Assembly: GCF_000377905.1 (NCBI RefSeq) | Contig: NZ_KB898871.1 | Coordinates: forward strand, 221,001 to 285,000 | Direction of reading: 5' to 3' | From: Thioalkalivibrio sp. ALMg11 | Lineage (GTDB): Bacteria; Pseudomonadota; Gammaproteobacteria; Ectothiorhodospirales; Ectothiorhodospiraceae | Length of the DNA stretch: 64,000 nt | The notes under the pieces: generated by a model | The model's database searches: none | What the model was told of the DNA's origin: nothing | Seen by the model: only the letters and a program-made list of their open reading frames with translations | Position numbers and translations under genes: made by a program | In this document: positions 34,595 to 44,334 of the stretch, one piece after another | Numbering within the stretch: the stretch's first letter is position 1 | How the letters are laid out: each line of letters opens with the position of its first letter

Positions 34595-34837
34595 CGCCGC
34601 ACCTCCTATCGTTCGCCCCCTGGATCTCCATTGGACCGGAAGCCGGCTCCTCTCCAAAGGACCCACCGCCTTACAGCGGGTTCCCTTCCCAGCCGTGTCT
34701 TTTCCGCAACGGTGTTGCCTTTTAACGCGATCTTCATCGCCGCTTAACCGGGGCGTCACCCGGCCTCCCCATGCTGGCGCCCTGTCGAGAGGCACCCGCG
34801 TCTCGCCAACCTTCAAGCGCAAATAGGGGAGAAATCC
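34595..34837. other. Divergent leader region between the TonB receptor and porin genes
   Basis: A 243-base gap without a gene. It must hold both promoters. On the minus strand the receptor leader has GGCTGGGAAGG, a CCGC/GCGG hairpin around TGTAAG, and a strong AGGAGGT. It looks structured and superficially recalls a cobalamin riboswitch, but the diagnostic boxes are missing. Confidence 0.4.
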
Positions 34838-35863
34838 ATGAATCGCAAGCACCTGCTGACCAGCCTGATCGCCGCTGGCCTGATCGTTCCGGCCCTGGCC
34901 ACCGCCGACTGGACGCTGTACGGCCGCGCCCACCTGTCCGCCGACGTCCTCGACGACGGCGCCGACTACAACGAATTCAACGTCTCCAGCAATTCCAGCC
35001 GCCTGGGCTTCAAGGGCGAGCGCGAGTTTCGCGAACAACTGATCGGCATGTTCCAGATCGAACAACAGATCGATTTCGACACCAACGGCACGAACTTCGC
35101 CACCCGCGACACCTTTGTGGGTGTGAAGGGTTCCGACTGGGGCATGCTGCGGATCGGCAAGTTCGACACCCCGTTCAAGCGCGCCCGTGGCCCGGCCAAC
35201 TTCTTCGGCGACCAGGTCGGCGACATGCGCAACCTGACTCGCTCACGCGACCAGACCGGACGGTTCGACGAGCGCTTCAACAACAGCATCCACTACCAGA
35301 CCCCCAGCTTCGGCGGCCTGACCTGGAACATCCAGTACTCCAACGAGACCGGCGATGCCTCCACCGTGGACGGTGCGACCAACAAGGCCTACTCCACCTC
35401 GCTGAATCTCAACATGGGCGACCTGACCGGTGCCCTGGCCTACGAAAAACAGGAAGACGGCGCGATGGATCCGGATGCCTGGCGCCTGGCCGTTGGCTAC
35501 CGCATCACGCCGGCCTTCCGCATGGGTGCCTTCTACCAGAACTCGGAAACCACCAATGGCGACGAAGCAGATGTGTACGGCCTGGGCGGGCAGTTCCGCC
35601 TGACATCGAACATGTACCTGAACGGCCACGCCTTCCAGCTGGATTCCGATCTGGACGATGCCAACGCCACCATGTATGCGCTTGGCCTCGAATACCGTGT
35701 CGACAGTGACCTGCGTTTCTACGGCAACGTCGCAATGGTCGACAACGACGCGAACTCCGCCTTGAGCCCCTGGAGTGCGGCCCGCAGTGCCGACCCCGAC
35801 GACGCCAACCCCCTCGGCCAGACGGCCACGGCACTGTCGATCGGCATGCGCTACGACTTCTAA
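34838..35863 (+). CDS. General porin (Gram-negative porin family)
   Basis: The 341-residue product has a signal peptide ending at ALATA, a trimeric-porin start (DWTLYGRAHLSADVL), the family segment SSRLGFKGEREF, and alternating beta strands. It ends in a C-terminal phenylalanine (GMRYDF) used by the BAM machinery. Negative charge dominates, as expected in a halophile. A ribosome-binding site GGGGAG precedes ATG. It is divergent from the TonB receptor and followed by a strong terminator. Confidence 0.92.
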   Translation: MNRKHLLTSLIAAGLIVPALATADWTLYGRAHLSADVLDDGADYNEFNVSSNSSRLGFKGEREFREQLIGMFQIEQQIDFDTNGTNFATRDTFVGVKGSDWGMLRIGKFDTPFKRARGPANFFGDQVGDMRNLTRSRDQTGRFDERFNNSIHYQTPSFGGLTWNIQYSNETGDASTVDGATNKAYSTSLNLNMGDLTGALAYEKQEDGAMDPDAWRLAVGYRITPAFRMGAFYQNSETTNGDEADVYGLGGQFRLTSNMYLNGHAFQLDSDLDDANATMYALGLEYRVDSDLRFYGNVAMVDNDANSALSPWSAARSADPDDANPLGQTATALSIGMRYDF

Positions 35864-35918
35864 CGCCGTAGCACGGACACTCCGGCGGCCAGGACCGCCG
35901 GGGGGAGTCCTCAATACC

Positions 35919-35953
35919 AGGCCCCGTCGGCTTACGCCCCGGCGGGGCCTTTT
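35919..35953 (+). terminator. Intrinsic terminator of the porin gene
   Basis: A 12-bp stem (35919-35930 with 35939-35950, one G-T pair) with an 8-base loop, followed by TTTT. Confidence 0.85.
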
Positions 35954-35987
35954 CGTTGGTGCCGAGCGTTCGCGGACGGCAGCGAGG

Positions 35988-36860
35988 TTAGTCGCGCAGG
36001 TGCTGGTTGACGAAGCGGGTGACGCGGGTCATGGCATCGCGTGAGGCGAGGTCGTCGGCGAAGGTGCGGTTGTTGCCGTTGCGGAAGTCGAAGCCACGGC
36101 CCACGCCCGGGTATTCGATCCAGAGCACCTCGCCGCCCCGGCTTTCGAGGCCGTCGGCGGCCATGCGCGCGGTGCGATGGCGCTGGTACTGCTCCTCGTC
36201 GCCGATCAGGATCATCATCGGGATCTCGAGCTGGTTGACCTCGTTGGCGTAGCGATACACCTGGTGCGGTTCGCCCAGATTCGGGTCCTGCAGGTGCGGG
36301 TAGTAGCCGGCCCAGCAGGCGACATCCTCGACCTGGCGCTCGAACGTGACGGCGACCTTGAGCGCCTTGTAGCCGCCACGGGTGATGGAAAGCAGGCAGG
36401 CGCGATTGCCAATGATGTCCTCGCGCTCCAGCAGCACGTCGAGGCCCTTGTTCAGGTCGCCTTCCAGTTCGTAGTCATGGTCCAGCGGGTGGCTCTCCAT
36501 GAAGCGGCCGGTGTACAGGTCCGGTGCCAGCACGACGAAGCCGCGGGCCGCCAGGCGCTTCACATGCAGTTCGGCCAGATCGTCCAGGCCGCGCCGGCCA
36601 TGGGTCCAGAGGATTGCGGGATAGTCCTCGCCGTCCGTCGGACGGGCGACCATCGCCGGAATGCCAATGCCATCGCGCTCGTATTCGATGCGTTCGATCG
36701 CGACGTCGTGGTTTTCGAGGTCGGCATACATCACGCCGTCCTCCCACCAGTCGTCATCCCACCACCAGTTGTCGGAACCGGTGGGTTCATCGGCCGTCAG
36801 CGCGGCCGAGATCAGGGCCGTGGCGGCCAGCAGACAGAAGGAACGCAGCACTGGAAACAT
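35988..36860 (-). CDS. Secreted dienelactone-hydrolase-fold protein lacking catalytic residues
   Basis: The 290-residue product has a Sec signal peptide (cut near ALTA), an unusual acidic-aromatic stretch NWWWDDDWWEDG at 31-42, and an alpha/beta-hydrolase core similar to dienelactone hydrolases (PAILWTHGRRGL, FVVLAPDLYTGR, YPGVGRGFDF). The nucleophile elbow usually reads GxCxGG or GxSxGG but here is SITRGG, with Thr160 at the nucleophile position. The catalytic His of GHGF is Arg255. The Asp region ILIGDEEQ is kept. Start ATG 36860 has GAGG upstream; ATG 36872 is an alternative. Probably a non-catalytic or altered-chemistry member. Confidence 0.75.
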   Translation of the reverse strand: MFPVLRSFCLLAATALISAALTADEPTGSDNWWWDDDWWEDGVMYADLENHDVAIERIEYERDGIGIPAMVARPTDGEDYPAILWTHGRRGLDDLAELHVKRLAARGFVVLAPDLYTGRFMESHPLDHDYELEGDLNKGLDVLLEREDIIGNRACLLSITRGGYKALKVAVTFERQVEDVACWAGYYPHLQDPNLGEPHQVYRYANEVNQLEIPMMILIGDEEQYQRHRTARMAADGLESRGGEVLWIEYPGVGRGFDFRNGNNRTFADDLASRDAMTRVTRFVNQHLRD

Positions 36861-36978
36861 CGGAAACCTCATCAAAATGGTGAGTCGGGGCGGGCAGATG
36901 CGCCCTTGGAAGACGGGCGGCCCGGTTACTTTCTTCCGAAGCCTAGTGCAATCCGGATCGTTCTGCCGCCCCGCATGT

Positions 36979-37443
36979 CTACTGGCCGCCAGGAAATCCC
37001 AGCTGGCGCCAGGCCTCGTAAACCACCACCGCAACGGCATTGGAGAGGTTGAGGCTGCGGCTGCCCTCGCGCATCGGGAGACGCAGGCGATGCTCCGGCG
37101 GCAGGGTCTCCAGGACCGACTCCGGCAGACCGCGCGTCTCCGGGCCGAACAACAAGGCATCGCCATCGCGGAAGATCGGGGCATCGTAGCGGGCCTGCCC
37201 GCGCGTGGTCATGGCGAAGACCCGGGCAGGCTGCACCGATTCCCGCCAATGGTCGAGGCTGTCATACTCTTGCACCCGGGCCAGCTCGTGATAGTCGAGC
37301 CCGGCGCGGCGCGCCCGCGCACTGTCCAGCTCGAAGCCGAGCGGATGGATCAGGTGCAGCGCCGCCCCGGTATTGGCCGCCAGACGAATGATATTGCCCG
37401 TGTTCGGCGGGATCTCCGGTTCATAGAGGACGATGTGAAGCAT
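36979..37443 (-). CDS. trmL: tRNA (cytidine(34)-2'-O)-methyltransferase TrmL
   Basis: TrmL is a SPOUT-class methyltransferase acting on the wobble base of tRNA-Leu. The 154-residue product starts [20 protein letters not shown], has the knot motifs [12 protein letters not shown] and [18 protein letters not shown], and has normal length. Its ATG (37443-37441) overlaps the ATG of the divergent pyrD-like gene in the palindrome CATG, so the promoter must lie inside the neighbour's coding region. Confidence 0.93.
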   Translation of the reverse strand: MLHIVLYEPEIPPNTGNIIRLAANTGAALHLIHPLGFELDSARARRAGLDYHELARVQEYDSLDHWRESVQPARVFAMTTRGQARYDAPIFRDGDALLFGPETRGLPESVLETLPPEHRLRLPMREGSRSLNLSNAVAVVVYEAWRQLGFPGGQ

Positions 37444-38434
37444 GAGTGATTCGCGCACCGATCCGCGGCTGGCCCTGGAATTCTGCGGCCTGCATTTGAA
37501 CACGCCGCTGGTGCTGCTGTCCGGCTGTGTCGGCTTCGGCGAGGAGTACACCCGCGTGGCCGGCTTCTCCAACCGCGATGCGGGCGCGATCTGCCTGAAG
37601 GGCACGACCGGCCAGGCGCGGCTGGGCAACGCCCCGCACCGCGTCTACGAGACCCCGGACGGGATGCTGAACGCAATCGGCCTGCAGAACCCCGGGGTCG
37701 ATCACGTGGTGGACCACACCCTGCCACAGCTCGATTTCGACGAGACGCGCTTCTTCGCCAACGTCTCGGGCTCCACCCTCGAGGAGTACATCGAGGTCAC
37801 CCGCCGCTTCGACGACTCCCCGATCGACGCCATCGAGATCAACATCTCCTGCCCCAACGTGAAGGAAGGCGGCGTCGCCTTCGGGAACGATCCCGACATG
37901 TCCGCGCGGGTGGTCGAGGCCTGCCGCAAGGTCACCTCCAAGCCGCTGATCACCAAGCTCTCGCCCAACCAGACCGACATCGCCGAAAACGCCCGGCGCT
38001 GCATCGAGGCCGGCACCGACGCGTTTGCGGTGATCAACACCCTGATGGGCATGGCGGTGGACGTGGAGAACCGCCGCGCGGTCATCGGCAACAACCAGGG
38101 CGGGCTGTCCGGTCCGGCGATCAAGCCGATCGCGCTGCTGAAGGTGCAGCAGGTCTACCAGGTGGCCGCGCCGCACAACGTGCCGATCATCGGCCAGGGC
38201 GGCGTAATGAACGCCACCGACGCGCTGGAGTTCCTGATCGCCGGCGCCAGCACCGTGGGCGTCGGCACGGGCCTGTTCTACGACGCGCTGTGCCTGCCCA
38301 AGATCCTGCATGGCATTAGCGACTACATGGACCGCCACGGCTACACCCACGTGCGCGACCTGACCGGCACCCTGCAACTGAACGGCGCCGTCTCCGCCTG
38401 CGCCCCGCCCGCACCGCAGGACCCCACGACCTGA
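37442..38434 (+). CDS. Class 1 dihydroorotate dehydrogenase (PyrD1B-like)
   Basis: The 330-residue FMN-binding TIM barrel oxidises dihydroorotate to orotate in pyrimidine synthesis. The catalytic base is Cys137 ([12 protein letters not shown]), which defines class 1, unlike the Ser of the membrane class 2 enzyme usual in gammaproteobacteria. [10 protein letters not shown], TKLSPNQTD and [14 protein letters not shown] are conserved. Class 1B enzymes need the PyrK iron-sulfur flavoprotein partner, which is not adjacent. The start overlaps trmL's start codon. Confidence 0.88.
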   Translation: MSDSRTDPRLALEFCGLHLNTPLVLLSGCVGFGEEYTRVAGFSNRDAGAICLKGTTGQARLGNAPHRVYETPDGMLNAIGLQNPGVDHVVDHTLPQLDFDETRFFANVSGSTLEEYIEVTRRFDDSPIDAIEINISCPNVKEGGVAFGNDPDMSARVVEACRKVTSKPLITKLSPNQTDIAENARRCIEAGTDAFAVINTLMGMAVDVENRRAVIGNNQGGLSGPAIKPIALLKVQQVYQVAAPHNVPIIGQGGVMNATDALEFLIAGASTVGVGTGLFYDALCLPKILHGISDYMDRHGYTHVRDLTGTLQLNGAVSACAPPAPQDPTT

Positions 38435-38461
38435 AAGGCCTGTTCACTAAAGAGCCTGTTG

Positions 38462-38737
38462 ACCACGAAGCACACGAAGGCGCGAAGAAGGGCGAAGGTC
38501 AAAAACTTTTGCACCACAGAGTGCACAGAGGGCTCGGAGAAAGGCGCCAATTTTTCAGAGGGGTAGGATGCGTTGAGCCATGCGAAACGCATCGGGGCCG
38601 GGCCACCCCGTGTGGCCGATGCGATTCGCTACGCTCATCGGCATCCTACCCGTAACAAAACCATCCCTGGTTTTCTCCGTGTCCTCCGTGATCTCTGTGG
38701 TTAAATCGCCCTTGCCCTTCTTCGTGCCTTCGCGGTG
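38462..38737. repeat. Three-level nested inverted repeat
   Basis: The gap between the DHOD and ntrC genes is filled by three concentric imperfect palindromes. The outer pair 38462-38497 / 38706-38737 (ACCACGAAGCACACGAAGG type) encloses a middle pair 38512-38544 / 38671-38702 (CACCACAGAG type). That encloses an inner pair 38561-38595 / 38616-38651 (GGGTAGGATGCGTTGAG type). The inner pair belongs to the same family as the repeat at 32386-32471. No gene is present. Confidence 0.8.
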
Positions 38738-38744
38738 AAAAAAC

Positions 38745-40180
<1,436 letters not shown>

Positions 40181-40181
<1 letters not shown>

Positions 40182-41278
40182 CAGCGCGTCTCCTCCCGGC
40201 CCTGGGGGGAATCAATCGGAAGCAGGATGTCGAATGAGGTCGCCCCTGGGCGTGAATGGCATTCGATCAAGCCGTCATGCAGCTGGATCAGACTCTGGGC
40301 AATCGGCAGCCCCAGCCCGGTGCCCTCGGCGCGCCCGGTCACCATCGGGAAAAAGATGCGTTCGCGAATCTCCTCCGGGATGCCGGGGCCGTTGTCGCGC
40401 ACGCTCAGTTTGGCCACCAGCCGGTGGCGTTTCCCGGAGATCGTGTACTGGCGCAGGATCCGCGAGCTCAGGGTGATCTGGCCCCCGTCTTCCAGCGCAT
40501 GCACCGCGTTCTGCACCAGGTTGAGGATGGCCTGCACCAGCATGTCGCGATCCGCCTGCACGTCGGGAATACTGGGGTCGTAGTCGCCGCGGATTTTCAG
40601 CCCCAGCGGCAGTTGCACGCTGACCAGGCCCCGGACGTGCTCCAGGACCTCGTGCAGATTGACGGCCTCGCGCCGGGGCATGTTGTTCGGCCCCAGCATG
40701 CGGTCCACCAGGCTGCGCAGACGGTCGGCCTCGCGGATGATGATCTGGGTGTATTCCTTGAGGCCCGAGTCGTCCAGCTCGCTGGCGAGCAACTGCGCCG
40801 CGCCGCGCAGCCCGCCCAGCGGATTCTTGATCTCGTGGGCGAGCCCGCGCGTCACCGCGCGAGTGATCGCCTGCTGCTTCTGCAACTGCTCCTCGCGGCT
40901 GATGCGCTCGTGGCGGTCGATGGCGTTCAGTTCGAACAGCAACTGGCCCGGCCGCTCGCCGGCCGCGTGCAGTGGCGTGATGATCACGTCGGCCAGGAAG
41001 CTGTCGGCTCGCAGGGGCTCCATCTGACGGGCACGCAGCGTGATCGGCTGATCCAGAGTCAGCGCCGAACGCAGGCGGTTGGCCAGATTCCGGTCCAGCT
41101 TGAGCCATTGCCCCAGTCCGTGACCGACGATGCGTTCGCGGCTCAGCCCGAGCAGGACCTCGGCCGCACTGTTCAGGCTCAGCAGGCGCAGGTTCGCATC
41201 GGTCACCAGCACGGCCGTGGAGAGGTCGTCCCACCAGGGCGGGGTAGCCAGACCGGGATTGGCAGGGGGCGTAGTCAT
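40181..41278 (-). CDS. ntrB: Nitrogen regulation sensor histidine kinase NtrB
   Basis: NtrB (GlnL) phosphorylates NtrC and is controlled by PII. The 365-residue product has an N-terminal PAS domain, the H box GLAHEIKNPLGGLRGAAQLL, an N box (ILNLVQNAVHAL) and G boxes (VRDNGPGIPEE, TGLGLPIAQ). There is no membrane segment, as expected for NtrB. It is translationally coupled to ntrC. A 17-bp perfect palindrome lies 110 bases upstream. Confidence 0.95.
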
Positions 41279-41387
41279 CGAAAGGCCTCAAGCAGGAATC
41301 GCGCCAAGCGAAAATCGCCGGGCGGGGCGCTGAAGCCGGGGACTGCGTCACACAATAAGCCTGGCCGCCGACACCCTTGAAACCGAA

Positions 41388-41428
41388 ACGCCCTGGATTG
41401 GTGCAATAATAGCACCAATCCAGGGCGT
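41388..41428. repeat. Perfect 17-bp inverted repeat upstream of ntrB
   Basis: 41388-41404 and 41412-41428 are perfectly complementary around AATAATA. It lies between the DUF4124 gene and ntrB, both on the minus strand. It is followed on that strand by TTTCGGTTTC, so a terminator for the DUF4124 gene is likely. Confidence 0.7.
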
Positions 41429-41466
41429 CAACCGCACCACCTCGGTGCGCGATACGAGTGCCGTCG

Positions 41467-42114
41467 TCAATTCGGGCCAGGCGTCACAGGCTGCGGCGCC
41501 CGGGGCGCCTGCGGTGCCTGCGGCGCACCGCCCGACGGAAACTGCTGGGGCCGCTGCTGCTGTTGCTGGCTACGCGGGATGGCCATGCGCAGCACGTTGA
41601 ACTCGATGGTGTCGCTGGTGCCCAGCTCCTGACCCGATTCGTCCACGACCCGCGCCTGCAGGGTGTAGGCACCGCGGTTCAGGCCCTGGAAGGTCGCGCT
41701 TGTCGAGGGGCCCTCGCCGGCGGCCTCCCCGTCCAGCAGCCAGACCACGCGATGGCCGGCGTCGGCATCCAGCGCCGGTTCAAGCTCGAGCTCGGCGGTC
41801 ACGTTGCCGTCGTTCGCCCGCACGCCCTCGCCGTCCTCCGGCCGCGCGATGGCGACCCGCTGATAGGCACCCTCCGCCTCCGGCTGGCCGCGGGGGCGCA
41901 CCGGACGTTCGAGGATCTCGCGCGCGCCCTCCAGCGGCACGCCCCGCATTGGCTCGCGCACATCGACCGACTCGCTACGGCTCCCCTCGGGGGGCCGGTC
42001 GCCGAAGTGGACGTTGCCTTGATCGTCGGTCCAGCGATAGACGTCGGCACTCAGGAGCGCAGGGGCGAGAAGGGCGGCCAGGGGCAGCGCCAGCCAAACA
42101 GCGATTCGGAACAT
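41467..42114 (-). CDS. DUF4124 domain-containing periplasmic protein
   Basis: The 215-residue product has a signal peptide and directly after it the DUF4124 pattern DVYRWTDDQGNVHFGDRPP. A beta-rich Ig-like region follows (AGHRVVWLLDGEAAGEG, then GAYTLQARVVDESGQELG), and the tail is rich in Gln, Pro and Ala. Start ATG 42114 has AAGGAGGAAAG; the frame is open upstream but without a site. DUF4124 proteins commonly sit beside ntrB/glnA in gammaproteobacteria. Function unknown. Confidence 0.85.
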   Translation of the reverse strand: MFRIAVWLALPLAALLAPALLSADVYRWTDDQGNVHFGDRPPEGSRSESVDVREPMRGVPLEGAREILERPVRPRGQPEAEGAYQRVAIARPEDGEGVRANDGNVTAELELEPALDADAGHRVVWLLDGEAAGEGPSTSATFQGLNRGAYTLQARVVDESGQELGTSDTIEFNVLRMAIPRSQQQQQRPQQFPSGGAPQAPQAPRAPQPVTPGPN

Positions 42115-42215
42115 GGGCTTTCCTCCTTGGAAGGCACGGATCCACGACCCCGCCTCGTTGTGTTTGCGAACGACCGGACCAGGCACCCCGCACGTCATGC
42201 GGGCCGGCTGGGTCA

Positions 42216-43076
42216 TCAAGCCGCGGCGCGAACCCAGACACCCTGCAAGCGAGCCGCTTCTGCCTGAAGGGCCGCCAGCCGTTCACGCTCGGCGCGCCCA
42301 TCGGCCCCGGCCTCCAGTGCGGCGAGCCAGTCGTCCAGCGCGGCCAGGCGCAGCAGGGTCGGCGCCGCCCCTCGCTCGATGGCGGTCAACGGCCGCCGCC
42401 CGTTATATCCGGACAGCAACGCCCGGTAGCCCTCGGCATCCGGCCGCCCCGCGCCATCCACGGCGACCGCCAGGGCGAGCCGTGCGACCTGCCAGAAGGC
42501 CGGCACCGGCGCGGGCGGGACGGCCAGGTCGGCCAGGCCGGCGCCCTCCGGATAGATGCGGACCGTCTGCCAGACACTTCCCGCCAGCGGCAGGTCCTCG
42601 AAACGGTAAAGCCCCTGATGGTGCAGCTCGGCATCCAGGATCGCCCGCGATGCGCCATCCAGCGAAGACGTGATTGTGTCCGCACGCTCGCGCATGCTCT
42701 GCTGCAGCACGCCGCGTCGGTAGCCGTCTCCAGCGGGAAGGGCACCGGCCGTGTGGCGGCCCTGCCAGTCGGCCGCGCGCTCGCCCAGGGCCTCCAGGCT
42801 GCCAGGCCCTTCGGCCGCGACCGTGCCCTGAATGGCCTGGCCACGCTCGATCACCAGGACCACCTGCCCGGCGGCATCCTCGGCACCCCGGCCGATCACG
42901 CGGCCACAGCCAGCAGGGACCTCGGCGAGGGCCTGCTCCAGAGCCGGCGCCGCGGCGGCCGGCAGGCGCAGGCACTGCACCGGCCGGCCGTCGAGTTCCG
43001 GCCCCTCGGGACCGGCTGTCAGTGTCAGGCCGGCAAGCTCGCCGCAGCCCTGAATTTCGGATTCATTCATTACCAT
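42216..43076 (-). CDS. Degenerate homoserine-kinase (ThrB type II)-like protein
   Basis: The 286-residue product has no motif for a confident family call. Its C-terminal half (about 195-265: RALLSGYNGRRPLTAIE, then PTLLRLAALDDWLAAL) resembles from memory the end of pseudomonad ThrB, an aminoglycoside-phosphotransferase-fold homoserine kinase. The catalytic HADLFRDN loop would align with HHQGLYRFED, so the catalytic Asp and Asn are gone. Position between DUF2782 and polA is also where thrB lies in pseudomonads. Possibly a pseudokinase. It overlaps the DUF2782 stop; an ATG at 43070 is an alternative start. Confidence 0.6.
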   Translation of the reverse strand: MVMNESEIQGCGELAGLTLTAGPEGPELDGRPVQCLRLPAAAAPALEQALAEVPAGCGRVIGRGAEDAAGQVVLVIERGQAIQGTVAAEGPGSLEALGERAADWQGRHTAGALPAGDGYRRGVLQQSMRERADTITSSLDGASRAILDAELHHQGLYRFEDLPLAGSVWQTVRIYPEGAGLADLAVPPAPVPAFWQVARLALAVAVDGAGRPDAEGYRALLSGYNGRRPLTAIERGAAPTLLRLAALDDWLAALEAGADGRAERERLAALQAEAARLQGVWVRAAA

Positions 43077-43468
43077 CGGAAAATCACCCAGGACGGGGGT
43101 ACAAAGTCGGGATCCAGCTCGTTGCGGCGACCATCCAGCGTGCCATCGCCGGTGGTATCAATCAGGTAGTAGGTCGGACCGACCGCAGGCGTGACCTCGA
43201 CCATCACCAGCTGGCCACCCATGCGGTATTCGCGCCGCGTCTCGCCATCGCGCTCGATAATGATGATGTCGGCTTCTTCCAGGGAGCGCTGCTCGCGGGC
43301 GCGCTCGTCCAGCACCGGAGGCGACGGGTCGGCAGCCTCGTCCAGTTCCGGCGGCGGCGGGGCATCCCCCCACTCGCGGTCTTCCTGCGCCAGCGCCAAA
43401 CCGGGCACCAGCAGCAGGGCCGCCAGCAGCGACAGGGGCAGGCTCAGGCGGATCGGGGTCATCATCAC
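43070..43468 (-). CDS. DUF2782 domain-containing exported protein
   Basis: The 132-residue product has a signal peptide (cut near GLALA), an acidic Pro-rich segment, and the DUF2782 core (IIERDGETRREYRMGGQLVM, then PTYYLIDTTGDG) ending in PSWVIFRW. DUF2782 genes are usually found next to polA and thrB; function is unknown. It overlaps the LOG-family gene at its start (4 bases) and the ThrB-like gene at its end. Confidence 0.85.
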   Translation of the reverse strand: MMMTPIRLSLPLSLLAALLLVPGLALAQEDREWGDAPPPPELDEAADPSPPVLDERAREQRSLEEADIIIIERDGETRREYRMGGQLVMVEVTPAVGPTYYLIDTTGDGTLDGRRNELDPDFVPPSWVIFRW

Positions 43469-44190
43469 AGCTCCATCAGTCGTTTCTTTTCTTCCCCGGA
43501 CGGCTCGAAGCTGCGCGTCTCGTAGTGCTCGAAGATCGCGCTCACCACGTCCTCCGGCGAATCTACCAACGAGTATAGCTGCAGGTCCTCCTGGTCGATG
43601 GTGCCCTGTTCCACCAGGGTATCCTGGAACCAGTCGAGCAGCCCCTTCCAGAACTCGCTGCCCACGAGGACCACGGGAATACGTCGAGTCTTGCCGGTCT
43701 GCACCAGCGTCAGGATCTCCGCCAGCTCGTCCAGCGTGCCAAAGCCGCCCGGCAGGACCACGTAGGCGGATGCATACTTCACGAACATCACCTTGCGCGA
43801 AAAGAAGTGGCGAAAGCCGAGCCCGATGTCCTGATAGGGATTGGCACTTTGCTCGTGGGGCAGCTGGATGTTCAGGCCGATGCTGGGCGAGTGCCCGGCG
43901 AAGGCCCCCTTGTTGGCCGCCTCCATGATGCCCGGTCCGCCGCCGCTGACGACGGCAAAACCGGCATCCGAGAGCTGCCGCGCGGTGGTCTCGCCCAGTT
44001 GGTAATAGCGATGCTCCGGGGGAAAGCGGGCGGAGCCGAAGATGCTCACCGACGGCTTGATGTGCGCCAGGCGCTCGAAGCCCTCCACGAACTCCCCCAT
44101 GATCTGGAAGATCTTCCAGCTCTCGCGGGTCAGGGCAGAGTCATCAATCGGGCGCAGGCCCGGGTGTTCGGCACGTTCACGGTTGTTCAT
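43465..44190 (-). CDS. LOG family protein (TIGR00730-type)
   Basis: The 241-residue Rossmann-fold product has SGGGPGIMEAANKGA near residue 81 and PGGFGTLDEL near residue 147, the LOG-family nucleotide-binding signature. LOG enzymes hydrolyse nucleoside 5'-monophosphates to release the base; long forms like this one (with an N-terminal extension) occur in many proteobacteria, where they are often misannotated as lysine decarboxylases. It heads a three-gene overlapping cluster and is divergent from polA. Confidence 0.88.
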   Translation of the reverse strand: MNNRERAEHPGLRPIDDSALTRESWKIFQIMGEFVEGFERLAHIKPSVSIFGSARFPPEHRYYQLGETTARQLSDAGFAVVSGGGPGIMEAANKGAFAGHSPSIGLNIQLPHEQSANPYQDIGLGFRHFFSRKVMFVKYASAYVVLPGGFGTLDELAEILTLVQTGKTRRIPVVLVGSEFWKGLLDWFQDTLVEQGTIDQEDLQLYSLVDSPEDVVSAIFEHYETRSFEPSGEEKKRLMEL

Positions 44191-44334
44191 GCGGCGGGTT
44201 CCTCGGATGGAGACTCAAGCGTAACGGGCGCCCCGCGTCCATACAAACGTGTCCATACAAATGGCCCGCACGAATGGGCGCCCCACGACCAGCCCTGTAG
44301 AATAGCGCGCGTTCCCTGTCCGGATTCCGCCTGC

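Noticed and set aside
34595-34837. Cobalamin riboswitch upstream of the TonB receptor
   Set aside because: The minus strand has GGCTGGGAAGG and a CGCTGTAAG hairpin that recall the class, but neither the GCCACTG box nor a GCCAGGAGACC-type B12 box is present.
41388-41428. NtrC enhancer site before ntrB
   Set aside because: The NtrC consensus is TGCACC-N5-GGTGCA; here the half-sites are in the opposite order (GGTGC then GCACC), so it is a hairpin-type palindrome, not an NtrC site.
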